Below, piece after piece: positions 31,661 through 42,575 of a stretch of DNA of 64,000 nt. Below the pieces are notes generated by a model. It saw only the letters and a program-made list of their open reading frames with translations. It searched no databases and was not told the DNA's origin. The stretch is from the NCBI GenBank assembly GCA_001972305.1, contig BDDD01000053.1, forward strand, positions 442,266 to 506,265, written 5' to 3'. Origin of the DNA: Cephalotus follicularis (taxonomy: Eukaryota; Streptophyta; Magnoliopsida; Oxalidales; Cephalotaceae). The position numbers and the translations under genes are program-made. Each line of letters starts with the position of its first letter. Position 1 is the first letter of the stretch.

Positions 31661-34039
31661 GGGTCTAGAGAGAAAAGGGTCCGTGGACGCCTAGGGGTTT
31701 CATACGATGATTGTAACACGGTGCTTGTTCGTAAGTATTTTTACGGATTTTTTATGTGTTTTGTTTTCGAGCTTTTTAAATTTTGTTTAATTTTAAAGTC
31801 CGGTTGCCCTTTGTTTTGGGCCTATGTGATTTGGGTTGACTGATACCAGCCTGAAATTTTGGGTACGTTTATATGTTAATGTACGCTGGGTTGGGCCTAT
31901 GTTATGTCTTTTTATTTTTTTTTTATCAAACTTAATTTTACAACTTTCGAAATATTAAAATAATTTCTTTTTATTATAAAATCCATTTTATCTTATCTTA
32001 TTTTATTTTATTTTATTCTTTTTCTTTTATTCTTTCCATTTCTTTCTTCTTTCCCTCTTTCTTTGTTTCCTTTCTTTCTTCCCTCTCTTTCTCCCGAACT
32101 CTCTCCTCCTCTCATCAATTTCACACGTTAACAATCTTCTTCTTTCCTTATTAATATGATTTTGTCCCATTAATTTCCTTATCTTTCCTTCTATTCTCTC
32201 TTCCTCTTCCCGTTTAAGAGTGCTTTGTCTTTGTGTGTATGTCATCCGTTGTTCCACTGCCTGGCACTGCCGAATTGCAAGTGGAAATTGCTGTGTTCTT
32301 GTGATTGTTTTGTTCTTCATCAAAATCAGGTTTGGCCGTTGTCTTTTGTTGTCTTTTGATCATATTTCTTTGGCAAGCTTTGAGTTGTGTTGTTTTCTTC
32401 CTTTGATTTCCTGTTGTTCAGCCGTTTTACAACTGCTTTTGTAAGGCCCCAAATTTTATAAATAATTACTTTACTATTGGCACAGTGTATAGCCGTATTG
32501 AGCCGATGGATCCCGAATCGATAAAAATCATCGCGTATTGGAGCCGTAAATCGTAAGGCCCAAAATGATTAATAAAGTCCATTTTTAATTCGCGACAATA
32601 AGGCCCTATGTTCGCATTTTTATTGCGATTATTTTGGTACCCATTCGGATAATTAATATTGTCGTTTGCGGATTAAATGGGACTCAGGCCTTAGTATTTT
32701 GACCAGTAAATACCAAGAACGGAAGCAAAATTTGAAAGAAGGAAGAAGAGACACACAGGCGCATAAGGCACCTGTGTGTGTTAGAAGAAGGCAGACGAGA
32801 GAAAGAGGTATCGGGAGAGAAAGCAAGAGAGAACGGGAGAGAGAGCTTGGCGCCGGAGAAGACCACGGCGTCGGACCAGGAGCTCACCGGTCAGAGCCTC
32901 CAGTGCCGACGGTAAGCCTCCTTCCTTCTTCTCTTCTATTTTCTTCTATTTTCTGCCCGTTTTCTCCTCCCCGACGCCGTCACTGTCGCGCGTTGCCGTG
33001 CGTTCCATCGCCGGTTAGCGTCCCGGGTGGGTACAGTCTTCACCCAGGAGGCCGGCTACACCTATTTCAGTGACCGATTTGGCGTCATTCGGCCGGAAAC
33101 GGCCGGATTCGAACTGGCGAGTTGACTCAGTGGAGCCAACTCGCTGCCGCCTATGACCACGCAATGTGCGCCGAGTCTCGGTGAGTTAAGGGCTTAGACG
33201 TGTTTGTCTGGTGGTTGTGATGCGTTTTATGGTGGTGGCCGGAGCTGTAGTTGACCGGTGAGTCAACTTAGTGAGTTGAACTCACTGGCCAGCCGTGACA
33301 GCGCGTTCACAAAGAGTCACGGCGAGTCTCTGGCAGTGACGCATAGAATTGATGATTGTGTGGTGATTTTGGGTGGTGACCGAAGCTGTGGGTGACCGGC
33401 GAGTTGACTTAGTGAGTTGACTCACTGTCGGCCGTGACAGCGCGTTTCACGATGAGTCACGGTGAGCCTCCGATGGTTTTGAACATATTGCCCAATGTGG
33501 AACCTGTTTTTGGGTTTCGCCGGAGCTAAATGAGTTGGCCGGAAACTGGCCGAAGCTCCGATGACGGATGTTCTTGGTTTCCGTGCATAGAGTGTAACGA
33601 AAATGCGTTGTACATGCAGGATAAAGGAAACGATCAAGGATAAGTAAAACGATCAAGGATAGAGGATGTTCGAGCTTTACGAGCTCAGTTGCTACGAGGT
33701 AGGTTATACTATTGCTTGCCTTACAGTCATGCATTTTAAATAATTATATGGATTGATGTGTACGAATTGTATTTGTGTGGATGCATGATTGTGTATATAT
33801 ACATATACATATATATACGAGCATACGGATGGATATATATACTGCATATGGCATATGATATAAAGGTTCGACGTTGAATTAAGAGGAGATGAGTTCTTGC
33901 CTTCTCTTAATTCACGGGCTATGGGATGAATTTTAAAGGGCTTTGAACTGTTTTGGACATAGTTCCTTTGGTTTGCCAACACTTTTGTAAACTGCATTTT
34001 CTATCAAAACCGTCAACACTTTATGCTTTCCAAAACCAA

Positions 34040-34220
34040 ACTCGTCGACGCTTTCATGTCTTAAACTGAGTAGTCGATGTGTTATACTTATGCTTTCTAA
34101 AATTGTCGACGCTTTTATGAGCTAAACCAAACAGTCGATGCCTTATGCTTTAAAACAAACCATTGACGCTTTATACTTGTGCTTTTTAAAACTGTTGACA
34201 CCTGGGGCTAAGCATCGACA
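34040..34220 (+). repeat. C LTR palindrome cluster
   Basis: Cores near 34044, 34073, 34105, 34134, 34162, 34194 and 34214. Steps here are mostly 28-32 rather than 21. Confidence 0.72.
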
Positions 34221-34864
34221 CTTAGTGCCCTATTCAGCCCAAACACACCGTTTTACATGGTTTTCCATCCAAAATGGTTTTATCTTCAACCGGATTCCAT
34301 AGAAAGCCTCCCTAACGCTTTGTAACCTATGGAAATCCTTATGTATCACTTTTTATTGCTAAATCGATGTTCAAGTGAAGTTTTAAGGAAAGTACTCAAT
34401 AAAAGAGTTTTACGCAAATGGTTTCTAAATGGTTTTCAAAATGGTCAGGATAGTTCCATTGGGATATCGAGACACTAATATCTTATTTGGACTTCCCTCC
34501 ATTGTTTTATGGATTTCAAAATGGTCAGCTACTTCCATTGGGACATCTCGGCACGGATACTCCCATTTGGACTCCCTTTCCATTCATTATAACTTCGATA
34601 GGGACCAACCAAATGATATATCAAAAATTGATTACAAAATGGATTATGAACACAAAAATGGCCATTGGATATGAAAAATGACTTATGATTACGAAATGAT
34701 CTTTATATGATTTGACGGATGTGGATCCTATGAGATCCTTTATGAAATGGTCCCTATCCTTTAAATGAATATATGTTATGAGTTACGAGTATTACAAAGT
34801 ACGACTATGATATATATTATTGTTTGAGACCTATGAGATAACCCATCCATAACCCACGTTTCCG

Positions 34865-34985
34865 TCGCGATGGGTTCTGACCGTTTTTACGGCTTTACCA
34901 CCATACTACGGATTCTGACCGTTTTTACGGCTTTACCACTATATTTACGAGCTATGACCGTTTTTACGGCTTAGCCATGATGTGA
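34865..34985 (+). repeat. C LTR tandem repeat with hairpin core
   Basis: Three units of about 45 bp, each containing GACCGTTTTTACGGCTT, a CCGT/ACGG stem with a TTTT loop. Confidence 0.85.
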
Positions 34986-36219
34986 TCAGCATTATCTCTT
35001 CCCCACTCGGCTATGACCTCAAAATGGTAGGTAGTCGGTGGTAGTGCTATCTCGGGCCGGAGGGGCAGAGTAGTACTCAGACCTATGGACTGATTGTCCC
35101 TATGATTGATATTGATTGTTACATGGATTGTCTGCAGGCCTATGGTCTTTTATGTGATTAGGACCAGCCCAGTATGCCTCTGCTTAGGGACAGTTGGTAT
35201 ACTGACGCCGTCCGCAATTGTCATTTGTGCACACGACATACCATACATACATATTATACCATTACACGCATATCACCATTATGCTGATGCACTACATGAC
35301 ATACATTCATATTTATTGTTACACGCATATCACTATTATACTGTTGCATGCATAGCATAGTATACCTACATCACATTATGTCGCTCACCCATTTCCCCTG
35401 TGTGCGGAATAGGTCAGGCTCAGGCACAGGTGATGGATTGCAACGAGGTAAGCTGAGAAGGACAGGTTTTCTATAACAAATTTTGTTAGCCAATTGTATA
35501 TGGAGTTGCTTGTATATGGATTTACTTACATGAATTGTATTAAAAGAGACAGGCTGAGACGGATGGATTCTTTATAGCATATTTTGTTTTGCCCTATTGT
35601 ACATGGTCTTACTTATGGTAAAGGATATGAGTTTGTTTATATGAGTTGTAAAAAGGGCCTCGAGTTATAAATGAACTGTACTGATATGTTAGACTTGTTA
35701 TGTATAAGAGACATATCTAAATATATATTAGAGATGTTTTATTTCAGCTATCGACCTGCCGACATGTGGCATTAGAGATGTTCGTTTATGATATGTGTAT
35801 TGATGTATTAAACAGGGACAAGCCCATCATTTGAGGCATTAGAATGATATGATACTGGTTTAGTTGTGATTGCTGAGGGCTGAGCCCGTATATATACATA
35901 AACTGTTGGTTCCTCCTTCGGGAGTGTTGAGCTATAAAATGTGTTTTCCTTTGCAGGGGGTTTAGTCCTATAAACGAATACTTCATGCCGAAATTTTGGG
36001 AGATTTTAGGAGTTAGTTTTTATTTGATTTGATTATTCCGCTGATGTTATTTAATGATTCTTCCGCTTATATTCTTCCGCTTATATGATTTTGATTTAAA
36101 GTTTTAAATTTATAGCACTTTTTGGAGTATGAATTATATATGATTGAATGACTGAGGAGAATGAATATCACGCGTCGGATCGTGGGGGTTTACTCTCGCG
36201 GTTCGGGGTGCGACAGACT

Positions 36220-36231
36220 TGGTATCAGAGC
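36220..36231 (+). other. C primer binding site (tRNA-iMet)
   Basis: TGGTATCAGAGC, 4 nt after the 5' LTR. Confidence 0.92.
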
Positions 36232-39200
36232 TGGTCCTATGCTGGATACGCCAGGATAGGGTCCTTGGCTATGGGAATTGAGAATGATTGATGGCAATAA
36301 AGTGCTAATTGGAGTTACTTGGAATAGCGGAATGATAAGTGTTACATGGAGTTTCTTGGAATTATGAGTATAAGAAGTCGATAGCTGAATCTTTGTCTCT
36401 TAAACAAGTAGATATGGAAGGGAAAAGGAAAGGAACTGCCATACCACATTTAGACTAGTCCCACGGTGGGGAATTACCGAGGACATACAGTTTGACCTAG
36501 TCTCACAGTTTTATGGTATGGGCTGGTTATACAGTTTTGGATGGTACGGCTTTGGACCGTACAACCATGAATTGTACGACTAGGGATCGTGCAGTTATGG
36601 TTAAGGGATAAGGTATGGATACGGATATGATATGTTTGCGGATCGCATCGTTACGGATCGTAATGATTCGGATTGTGATGGTATAGTTGGAAGACAGTCC
36701 GTGTGTTTAGTTAACCCTCCTAAGGATATCGGATGGATTGGTTGGCAGCACATTCTACCCATGTGAATGGTTACGGGAAGGTTAAGACCTTTAATATATC
36801 AAGATAGTCTCAATTCCAGTTTATTGGGACTTTGGACCATCAGTCAGTTCAGATGATATCAGACGTTCATGTTGATAGACTTATGGCACAAGGTTATAGT
36901 GGATATCTAGCATATGTGACCGATAACAGGTGACGGATACCGAGCTTTGAGGATGTTCTGGTTGTTTGTGAATACCTGGACGTGGTTCCTGGTGAGTTAA
37001 CATCCTTACCTCTAGAGAAGGGTTCAGAGTATCTGATTGATTGTTTCTAGGGGTTTGGCAGAAATTCACCTTTGTTTGTCAACCCCTCTGTCGATCAACA
37101 CATCGACGCATTGGTTCATAGCGTCGATGCCTAGAGGTGAGAAATTGACGCGATGACCATTCTTACGCGTTTTTGTGCATTAACCAGTGTTACATGTTGA
37201 CGCCTACGGTGATGACGTCGACGCCTAGAGGATGGTGTTGACGCCCAAATGTCCTGTTTTATATGAAGTTTCTGGTTTTGCTTGGGTTCTATCCTTAAAG
37301 GATTCCCTAGTAAGGCTAGCACCTAAGGCTACCGAGTAGGCCGTTTCTGAGGCCGCCGAGTAGTCTAGGCTTGCTAGGGAGGCCGACTTCGAAAAGGCAA
37401 CCCCTCCGAAACCCCATGAGATATACCAATGGTGTGACAGTGAGGGCCATGACATGTAAAGCGAACAGGTCACCGACTGAGATGACCGTGGTGGATCTGT
37501 GTGACACCGAGAGGAAGGGTCGACGAGCCCTGACTACAGGACGTATATATATACAGTTTATGGTATATGGTATGGCATGGAAGAGACACGGTTATAGACC
37601 CGGATTCGCTCAGTTCATGTATTGCCTGGTGACTTATATGTCATGCTAATGTGAAACCAGAACCTTATGGAATGTTATGTAAGTTAATACCCCAATTGGA
37701 GAATATATTCATCCTGAAGGAGTGTGTGAGTCGTGCGCTATAAAGATAGCCGACCCTATATGACGGCAAACCTCCTAGTGTTGCCGATGGATGAGTTAGA
37801 AAGTGATTACAGAGATGGATCCTTTTGGATATGTGTTATCATCGACAATCTCCAAGTCACGATATGGACCTTGTAGGTGGATCGTAGTGTCGTTAAAAGG
37901 GATGATCAATTCCTTACTACATTCACGAACTTTATGGAATGGGTGTGTAATCCATATCTTGACCATATCATCGTAGTCTCCTTCGATGATGTGTTAGTGC
38001 ATTCCAAGCTTGCGGAATGCCATGGGAAGTGGTTGTACTAAACACAGCAGGTCTTGCGAGATCGCCAATGGTATGCTAAATTCAGCAAGTATGGAGTTTT
38101 GTTATTGGAGGTAGTTTTCTTGTTCACGTCGACCAGTGCTGGTTCGTCTGTGGACCTAACAAGTATAGAAGCAGTGAAGGATTGGGAATGGCCGATAAAT
38201 GTGATAATAGTCCATGGTTTCTTAGGCTTAGCAGGTTACTATTGTCGCTTTGTCGAGGAATTTTTACGGATTACCACACCTTTGACTCGATTGACGCAGA
38301 ATGACTGGATGTAAAATATGACAGTGATAAAGGGAGCTTCCAAGAGTTAAAACATCGTCTGATATCTACGCCGATCATGGTTTACCTGAGAGCAATGATG
38401 GTTTTGTGGTATATAGTGATGCCTCAGGGAACGGTACGAATTGTGTTTTGAGATTGTTTGGGGAATGAGCTCCTATGTCGTAAGGAAAGTTGGAGCCTCA
38501 GGAGTGAGTTATTCCACTCATGACCTAGAATTTGCAGCGTTAACCGTGCGCTACGCCAATGGAGATCCTGTCTATACGGCACAAAATTAGAGGCTTTCAC
38601 ATATCACAAGGGTCCGAAACATCCTTTCTCTTAGAAGGATCTAAATATGAAAAAAAGAAGATGGATGGAGCTACTCAATGGTTACATCTGTGAGATCCAA
38701 TGTCAACCAGGCGATGCTAATATGATTGCAGACACCTTAAGTCGCCGATTAGCTTGCTTGACGGTCTCCTAAGTACAAGCATGACCATGGTTGATGGATA
38801 GAATTGAGAGGCTCAAGGATGGATGGTGAATTGCTTAAGGCTGCATTACATAATCAAGACGGATTCCAACCAGAATTCTTCATTCGTGTTGATGAGTTGA
38901 TAAAATCCCAAGGCAGAGTTGTGCCCTTTACAACGAAAAGCTGACGGAGCAGCTATAGTTACAAGCTTATTGCTCCAGTTTCTCAGGACATCCGGCGGTT
39001 AGCAAGATGTATCGAGATCTGTAATTCAATTTGGTGGAATGACATGACGAAGGAGTGGGCACAGTATCCTATAGGCTTGCCTTACCACTCAGCCTACGGG
39101 ATTGGAACCTACTATATGAGGTAGAGTATATGCCTGGATCATGGTGGCATCACAAAAGCATGATGGATAGAGATAACAGTTGGAATGGACTTCTGCCATT

Positions 39201-39552
39201 AGCAGAACTCACATGGGAAGATCATGTATTTCATAAGGTGTTCATACCTCAATACTTAGAATTTATTATCCAGATCCTTCTCACGTCCTATCATATGAGC
39301 CGTTAGAGCTAAGGACGGATACGAGTTTGAGAAGAACTCATATATATGTATATAAATATATGTTCAGAGATGGTTTTGGAATGATATGGACGCCGAAGGA
39401 TGATGAAACGAGTTATACGGTCGTGGACCAAATGGTTAAAGGAAGGACATTTCATTGATAGAAGTGTGATGGCAATGCTATGAGCTTGAGAAAGTTGTAT
39501 GAGACGCGAGAAAGAAACGAGGACATTCTACCCTCACATGATTTAACCTAGG
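36232..39552 (+). pseudogene. C degraded internal region with pol traces
   Basis: No continuous gag is seen. RT traces appear near 37930-38010 (YLDHIIVVSFDDVLVHSK), then FLGLAGYYCRFVEEFLRITT at about 38220, and RNase H traces RRWMELLNGY and ADTLSRR near 38660-38750. A GTCGAC palindrome cluster lies at 37090-37245, in sequence that should be coding. Heavily broken fossil. Confidence 0.75.
37090..37245 (+). repeat. C internal palindrome cluster
   Basis: Cores at 37103, 37123, 37144, 37196, 37217 and 37237 (steps 20, 21, 52, 21, 20), best copies GACGTCGACGCC and AGCGTCGATGCC. Unusual because it is not in an LTR. Confidence 0.8.
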
Positions 39553-39588
39553 AAATCTCGGGACGAGATTTTTCTAAGGAGGGGAGGA
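39553..39588 (+). promoter_or_regulatory. C pre-PPT hairpin and polypurine tract
   Basis: Perfect 8-bp stem AAATCTCG/CGAGATTT with GGA loop (39553-39571), then CTAAGGAGGGGAGGA next to the 3' LTR. Confidence 0.82.
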
Positions 39589-40476
39589 TGTAAGGCCCCA
39601 AATTTTATAAATAATTATTTTAATATTGGCACAGTGTATAGCCGTACTGAGCCGATGGATCCCGAATCGATAAAAATCATCGCGTATTGGAGCCGCAAAT
39701 CATAAGGCCCAAAATGATTAATAAAGCCCATTTTTAATTCGCGACAATAAGACCCTATGTTCGCATTTTTATTGCGATTATTTTGGTACCCACGGATAAT
39801 TAATATTGCCGTTTGCGGATTAAAAGGGACCCAGGCCTTAGTATTTTGACCAGTAAATACCAAGAAGGGAAGCAAAATTTAAAAGAAGGAAGAAGAGACA
39901 CACGGGCGCATAAGGCACCCGTGTGTGTTAGAAGAAGGCAGACGAGAGAGAGAGGTATTGGGAGAGAAAGCAAGAGAGAATGGGAGAGAGAGCTTGGCGT
40001 CGGAGAAGACCGGGACGTAGGACCAGGTGCTCACCGGTCAGAGACTCCACTGCTGACGGTAAGCCTCCTTCCTCCTTCTCTTCTCTTTTCTTCTCTTTTC
40101 TGCACGCTTTCTCCTCCCCGACGTCGTCACTGTCGCGCGTTGACGTGCGTTCCACCGCCGGTTAGCATCGCGGGTGGGTCCAGTCTTCACCCAGGAGGCC
40201 GGTTACACCTATTTCAGTGACCGATTTGGCGTCATTCGGCCAGAAATGGCCGGATTCGAACTGGCGAGTTGACTTAGTGGAGCCAACTCGCTGCCGCCTA
40301 TGACCACGCAATGTGCACCGAGTCTCGACGAGTTAAGGGATTATAGGTGTTTGTCTGGTGGTTGTGATGCGTTTTATGGTAGTGGCCGGAGCTGTAGTTG
40401 ACCGGCGAGTCAACTTAGTGAGTTGAACTCACTGGCCGGCCGTGACAGCTCATTCACGACGAGTCACGGCGAGTCT
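39589..40476 (+). repeat. C partial 3' LTR
   Basis: Colinear with 32440 to about 33330; similarity to the 5' LTR stops near 40476, where D sequence begins. Confidence 0.88.
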
Positions 40477-40497
40477 CAGCCCGTTCACGCCTTGTTA

Positions 40498-40645
40498 TGT
40501 ATAGTCGACTGCCCGATGAACAAGTCGACTGCCTTGTTATGCACAGTCGACTGCCTGCATTCTGGTTTGTGTAGTCGGCTGGCCCTTGTGATTAGTCGAC
40601 TGCCAAGCTTCCCCAGTCGGCTGGTGCTCTGTAACAGTCGGTTGT
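40498..40645 (+). repeat. D palindrome cluster (CAGTCGACTG type)
   Basis: Cores at 40504, 40524, 40546, 40574, 40595, 40616 and 40637: steps 20, 22, 28, 21, 21, 21. Nearly the same register as in I, with part of the spacer sequence also shared. Confidence 0.88.
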
Positions 40646-42057
40646 TTTGCCCATAAAAGTGTTGTTTTCAACTGTTTTGATTTGTTTGTTCCTCGAATCT
40701 AACCGGGTCTTTTCCAAACACTGTTGTAAGTCCTTTTAATGTCTCTAATGTTTCTTAGACCCTTATATGTATGGTTTTGGGTGTCTTTTAGATTGTTGTG
40801 CTTCTAAGGGAGTTGAGTGAACAATCTTTTTTGTAAGAGTTTTGTGAACGCATAAGGTACGGATTTCTATCGTTCCTTGGCTATCTGATTATCGAACTAA
40901 AATCAGTTTTATTCTATGTTCTCGTTTTATAGACTTGGTTATGTTTTATGGTATGTTTCAGAAAATAAAGTTGGTTTTTGACATTTTATGAATTTAAATG
41001 TTCCGACTTTATTTATATGATACGATATGTTACGATTTGTTATGATCACCTCTTTATAGCGAAGTATAAATGAGTTGATGATTTGGTTATGAAATGTACG
41101 TTATGATATCGTTTGTTAACGATTTTTGAATATGTTTCGAAAAAGCATATTTATATGTTTTTAAGTTGATTTTGATAAATCAATGTTTTCGAAATGATTG
41201 AATACTGAGTATTGTACCCACCTATGGGGCGTACCATAGGCATGTCGTAGGCCTGGCACGGGGACATGACACTTCCTTAGCGGTGTGATTAGTCTACGGC
41301 GTCTCTGAGTGTTATGAATAAATCCCACGAGGTGGATTTATGGATCCGCTATGTGATAGTGGCGTATGAATCGATTCTAGTATATGATATGTGATATGTG
41401 AGAATTGATTTGTGTAGTACCGTACACTTCAATTCTAGTGGGCATGTGGAATTAGCGCCTCCCTTGCCAAATATATGTTATGTGATATGTATGTGGCTCA
41501 GTATGACTTATGAATCGTAAATGATGTTTTGAAATGTTTCGTAAATGTTTCGAAAGTTATATGGATTTTATGAAAGTACAAATGTGACTTTACGAATGTT
41601 TTATTGTTTTTAATTGTTTAAGATTTCTGTTATGAATTTTTATTGGAATCTTACTACTTTTAAAATTTATCGTTTACTGTTTTAATTCCCTTATCCCTAC
41701 TGAGGTTTGCTCAGCCGTGTTTTTGTTTTCCATGCGGCAGGTTATCAGGAGCAGCGGGGGAATGTGTGAACGAGAGATGACCACCTTATGTTTGGATCCC
41801 CTAGGAGTGTGATTCTTATGTGTTTTTATGTCTAGTGGTCCTGAATAATAAGATACTTATGTTTTTTATGTTTTAAATTTGAAACTTGAATATGTTTAAG
41901 GTTTTCCGAAGATGCTAAATTGTTAAGTTTATTTTTAGTTTTCAGTTATGATATGACCGCCACGTTTTTGGCTGATATGTTATGTTTATGTTCAGATATG
42001 TTATGATAGAATCTGTATTATGACCTGTGACGACTCCCGCCGTCCAGGGGTGTTACA

Positions 42058-42575
42058 TTGATCGTGGTAAGAAGAGCTCCTTGTAGAAGGGCAGAGGAGA
42101 CAGTTTGTGGAGGATGTGTTTCCTCTGACCTTAGACCAAGGTGTTCAGTGATCACATGTAGAACACGAGGGTGCTGTCCTCGGGTCTAAGTGATGCGGTG
42201 CGTGTTGGTGTCTTGGAAGACAATGTTAAGTGATCACATGTAGAACACGTGGGTGCTCTCCTCGGGTCTAAGTGATACGGTGCGTGTTGATGTTTTGGAA
42301 GACAGTGTTGAGGATTTAATGAAACGATGAGTTGAGGCTCTCAACTCATTGAAGTCCTCTGCTCCTTTTCATAGTACATCCTTGGGGTGCTCTCCTCGGG
42401 TTTTGTTGAGTAGTGGCTCCTGGTTTGGCATAGCTCCCTTGAATGAATGAAGTCTGGTGTGGCTTCTTCGCTATGTATGGCCTGCGTGGCTATCCTTTCA
42501 TTCTCAGTATTTGCTAAAGCTATGTAACCCTGTATGTAATGAACTTCATACTAGTGGAACCTCATGGATGATTGA
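42058..42575 (+). repeat. B LTR, middle part with 83-bp duplication
   Basis: Between D and E. Two adjacent copies of a unit of about 83 bp begin at GTGATCACATGTAGAACAC (about 42149 and 42232). Contains several CTCTCCTCGGGT words. No coding. Confidence 0.7.

Larger units (their letters stand above)
29110..31711 (+). repeat. B LTR, first part
   Basis: Non-coding. Contains polypurine stretches near 29370-29440, and the tandem arrays described separately. It stops where D is inserted. Frames in this stretch arise from the repeats and show no known domain. Confidence 0.75.
32440..36215 (+). repeat. C 5' LTR
   Basis: 3776 bp, TGTAAGGCCCCAAATTTTAT to GGGGTGCGACA. Holds a GA-rich transcribed stretch (32735-32850), repeated GAGTTGACT words (33100-33440), the palindrome cluster 34040-34220 and a tandem hairpin repeat 34865-34985. 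The 135-residue frame at 32666-33073 is conserved in the 3' copy at 39813-40220 only because both are LTRs. Confidence 0.88.
32440..40476 (+). mobile_element. C: degraded Ty3/Gypsy element inside D
   Basis: 5' LTR 32440-36215, primer site, a heavily decayed internal region with RT/RNase H traces (36216-39552), hairpin and polypurine tract, and a partial 3' LTR (39589-about 40476) that adjoins D sequence. Left and right LTR stretches differ by a few percent by eye, yet the coding region is far more degraded, so C was probably built from an already decayed copy or is non-autonomous. Many breaks. Confidence 0.85.
31712..42057 (+). mobile_element. D: solo LTR in B, split by C
   Basis: Left part 31712-32439 starts TGTAACACGG. 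Right part (about 40477-42057) ends CCGTCCAGGGGTGTTACA. Flanks ATGAT (31707-31711) and TTGAT (42058-42062) are a probable duplication with one change. The order of blocks matches E and F: T-rich start, CT-rich stretch, palindrome cluster, structured block, hairpin, end. No primer site follows, so it is a solo LTR. C lies inside it. Confidence 0.75.

Noticed and set aside
31190-31843. Repetitive ORFs on both strands (LQRLWSGLLSGT-like and HNLCKVPDNKPD-like repeats)
   Set aside because: Product of a 36-bp tandem repeat, whose length keeps several frames open at once; no domain.
32666-33073. 135-residue frame repeated at 39813-40220
   Set aside because: The two copies are the two LTRs of C; conservation reflects LTR duplication, not coding selection.
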